Notes under the pieces: generated by a model
What the model was told of the DNA's origin: nothing
The model's database searches: none
Seen by the model: the letters and a program-made list of their open reading frames with translations, nothing else
In this document: positions 62,296 to 64,000 of the stretch, piece after piece
How positions within the stretch are numbered: the stretch's first letter is position 1
Layout: the number at the start of each line of letters is the position of its first letter
Program-made: the position numbers and the translations under genes
Origin: Lentzea cavernae
GTDB lineage: Bacteria > Actinomycetota > Actinomycetes > Mycobacteriales > Pseudonocardiaceae
DNA length: 64,000 nt
Assembly (NCBI RefSeq): GCF_014653695.1
Contig: NZ_BNAR01000002.1
Location: forward strand, 744,001-808,000
Direction: 5' to 3'

Positions 62296-62955
62296 GCGAC
62301 GCCGCCTGCCCGCCGGCAACACCAGGCCGCAGACGACCGCCCACAGCAGCACCGGGAACGCGGCGATGCGTTCCCACAAACCGAACAGGCCGGGACCACC
62401 GACCTGGGCCACCATCAGCACGAGGGCCACCGCCGCCACGACCGCGCCAACGACGCCGACACAGCCGAGGAGGCGCCAGCGCTCGGTGCGCGCCAACGCG
62501 AGGCCTGTCAGCAACATCGCCACCTCGCCCACCGGGATGGCGACGACCGCGCCCACGACGTGCAGGGCGGCCCTGGTGTCCTCGGGGTTCAGGCCGACGA
62601 CGACCAGCGCCAGACCGGTGACCACGAGCAGCGCGAGCCCGGCGCGTGCCGTCCGCACGTCCGGGAACAACGGTCTGACCAGCAGGGCGCCCGCCGCCAG
62701 GCACAGCCCCGCGACCGTCCAGGACACCCCGGCGGCGACGTGCCACGGTGAGCACACCCAGCGGTCGACGTCGGCCGACCGGAAGCAGGTGGCCGCGCCC
62801 AGGTCGCTGATCGCGTTGCGCAGCCAGCTGTGCGGGACCTCCCACCGCGACTGCACCACGAACAGCATCAGGAAGTACTGCGCGACCAGCACCCACAGCA
62901 CCGCGCCCAGCCGGACCCGCCCGGCCACGGTCGAACTCCGCGTCCCGGTGCTCAT
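62266..62955 (-). CDS. DUF998-like six-TM membrane protein
   Basis: A 229-residue integral membrane protein with six predicted helices and a basic C-terminus. HSWLRNAISDLGAATC after helix 1 and VVGLNPEDTRAALHVVGAVVA are hallmarks of the DUF998 family, whose function is unknown. ATG at 62955. It is convergent with the histidine kinase, overlapping its last 30 bases, and is not obviously part of the copper oxidase unit. Confidence 0.8.
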   Translation of the reverse strand: MSTGTRSSTVAGRVRLGAVLWVLVAQYFLMLFVVQSRWEVPHSWLRNAISDLGAATCFRSADVDRWVCSPWHVAAGVSWTVAGLCLAAGALLVRPLFPDVRTARAGLALLVVTGLALVVVGLNPEDTRAALHVVGAVVAIPVGEVAMLLTGLALARTERWRLLGCVGVVGAVVAAVALVLMVAQVGGPGLFGLWERIAAFPVLLWAVVCGLVLPAGRRRRLRESGRLSA

Positions 62956-63201
62956 TCCGCCGACAACTCGGAGGTGCTGTCGCTACCCGGCATGGCGAGG
63001 ACGAACCGCAGACTCATCGTTCGATCTTCTCAGAGCCACGCCGAAGTCGCCTCCACAGTGGACTGCACCACGCATTCCACCCCACGTGTGCGCTGTAACA
63101 CAGCGGAAGCGGCCACGCGATGTACTCCCTGGTCAGCTCGGACCGAACGAACGCAGCGGAGTCGTGCAGATCGCGTCAACGCCGCCCAGGACCCAGGTGG
63201 G

Positions 63202-64000
63202 ATGGTCTTCTTGCGCGACTTGCTGAAGCGCCGGGTGGTGGCCGGCGCCGTGTTCGCCGTTGCCGCCGTGTCGCTGGTCGTCTTCCTCGCCCTGCAAGGA
63301 CTCGAGCGCGCCGACAAGTGGGGCAGCGTCATCAGCGCCCTGGTCGCCCTGACGAGTCTGTGGTTCGTGTTGCCGAGGCCCTCTCCCGGGGCGGAGGAGC
63401 TGCTCGACGCGCTGGAGCTGGACCCGTTGCGGGCCTCCGATCCACGCACGATCGGCGAGTACACCCTGCTCGGCAGGGTGGGGTCCGGTGCGACGGGCAA
63501 CGTCTTCCTCGGTGCGAGCGGACGGCTCGGCCAGCTCGTCGTCGTCAAGGTGATGGGCGCCGACATCGCCGAGGACGCGGTGAGCCGCGAGAGGTTCCGG
63601 CGGGAGGTCCGGTCCGTCGAGGACGTCGGCAAGGCGGCGGGCGGGGAGTTCCCCACGCTGCTCGACTCCGACACCGACGCGGAGCAGCCGTGGTTCGCGA
63701 CCGAGTACCTGCCCAGCAGGCCCCTGCAGGAGCTGGTTTCCCGGAGCAGTCCGTGGCGTCCCGCCGCGGTGGCGTGGCTGGCGGTCTCGGTCGCGGAGAA
63801 GCTCCGGCTGATCCACGACAAGGGGCTCGTGCACCGCGATCTCAAGCCCGCCAACGTGCTGCTGGGCGCCGACGACCTGTGGATCATCGACCTCGGCATC
63901 GCGAAGAACCGGGAGGACGCCGACCTCACGCGGCACGGCGCCATCGGGACCGTCGCGTTCATGTCGCCGGAACAGGCCCGCGGCACCGAGGCGGTCACCC
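63202..64000 (+). CDS. Ser/Thr protein kinase with N-terminal membrane segments (3' end outside window)
   Basis: 266 residues are visible. Two hydrophobic helices (about residues 13-31 and 42-57) precede a Hanks-type kinase domain: P-loop GRVGSGATGNVFLG near residue 92, VAIK-type Lys in VVVKVMG, catalytic loop HRDLKPANVLL near 211, DLGIAK in place of DFG, and GTVAFMSPEQARG in the activation segment. Most actinobacterial PknB-type kinases carry the membrane helix after the kinase domain, so the N-terminal position is unusual. ATG with AGGTGG just upstream. The 246 bases before it (62956-63201) show no gene or strong hairpin. Confidence 0.88.
   Translation, partial: MVFLRDLLKRRVVAGAVFAVAAVSLVVFLALQGLERADKWGSVISALVALTSLWFVLPRPSPGAEELLDALELDPLRASDPRTIGEYTLLGRVGSGATGNVFLGASGRLGQLVVVKVMGADIAEDAVSRERFRREVRSVEDVGKAAGGEFPTLLDSDTDAEQPWFATEYLPSRPLQELVSRSSPWRPAAVAWLAVSVAEKLRLIHDKGLVHRDLKPANVLLGADDLWIIDLGIAKNREDADLTRHGAIGTVAFMSPEQARGTEAVT

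Noticed and set aside
1-64000. Insertion sequences, CRISPR arrays, tRNA and rRNA genes
   Set aside because: No transposase-like protein, direct-repeat array, tRNA cloverleaf with TTCGA-type arm in a gap, or rRNA-like stretch was seen; nearly all sequence is coding.

Overview
The window is very GC-rich, has dense reading frames with many ATGA or GTGA overlaps, frequent GTG and TTG starts, several stand-alone and tandem LuxR-type regulators and three P450s. This points to a filamentous actinomycete, probably of the Pseudonocardiaceae type; the genus is an inference and was not tested.

Region 1 (1-10.9 kb). The 3' end of a KamA-family radical SAM gene is followed by a minus-strand operon for the upper part of a biphenyl or alkylbenzene-type aromatic ring-cleavage pathway: IclR regulator, extradiol dioxygenase, ring-hydroxylating dioxygenase alpha and beta subunits, Rieske ferredoxin, ferredoxin reductase, meta-cleavage hydrolase and dihydrodiol dehydrogenase. 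A TetR regulator with an MFS pump and a 2-hydroxypentadienoate-type hydratase lie just beyond. No aldolase or acetaldehyde dehydrogenase is in the window.

Region 2 (11-24 kb). An MFS transporter, a YadS/TRIC-type membrane protein and an alpha/beta hydrolase with a palindrome-rich AT island upstream are followed by four tandem LAL-type (large ATP-binding LuxR) genes. Two have Arg in place of the Walker A Lys, and one has lost the DNA-binding domain.

Region 3 (about 24.4-50.9 kb) is the most interesting part: a specialised-metabolite cluster combining p-aminobenzoate (PABA) and isoprenoid biosynthesis. It carries its own MEP-pathway genes (dxs, ispG, ispH), a prenyl diphosphate synthase, a UbiA prenyltransferase, PABA supply genes (class II DAHP synthase, fused pabAB, pabC), an AurF-type N-oxygenase, an arylamine N-acetyltransferase, two methyltransferases and two P450s. 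Gene content and order match the benzastatin (bez) logic as I remember it. The cluster continues with genes I do not associate with known benzastatins: a NodU/CmcH-type carbamoyltransferase, a third P450, a three-domain carboxylic acid reductase and a GMC oxidoreductase. Two divergent promoter regions share a long conserved architecture, and a third divergence carries a diverged copy of its core, suggesting one regulon across core and extension.

Region 4 (50.9-58.7 kb). After a reductase-like SDR and an XRE regulator comes an amino-sugar type catabolic operon (SIS isomerase, BadF-type kinase, EamA transporter, PfkB kinase, class II aldolase) with a divergent DeoR regulator and repeated operator-like sequences.

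Region 5 (58.7-64 kb). A NarL-type response regulator (with a truncated paralogue fragment fused to its 3' end), a membrane-anchored multicopper oxidase behind a 22-bp perfect palindrome, and a HisKA_3 histidine kinase form a likely copper or redox-responsive unit. A DUF998-like membrane protein and the start of a Ser/Thr kinase with N-terminal membrane segments close the window. No rRNA, tRNA, CRISPR array or insertion sequence was recognised.
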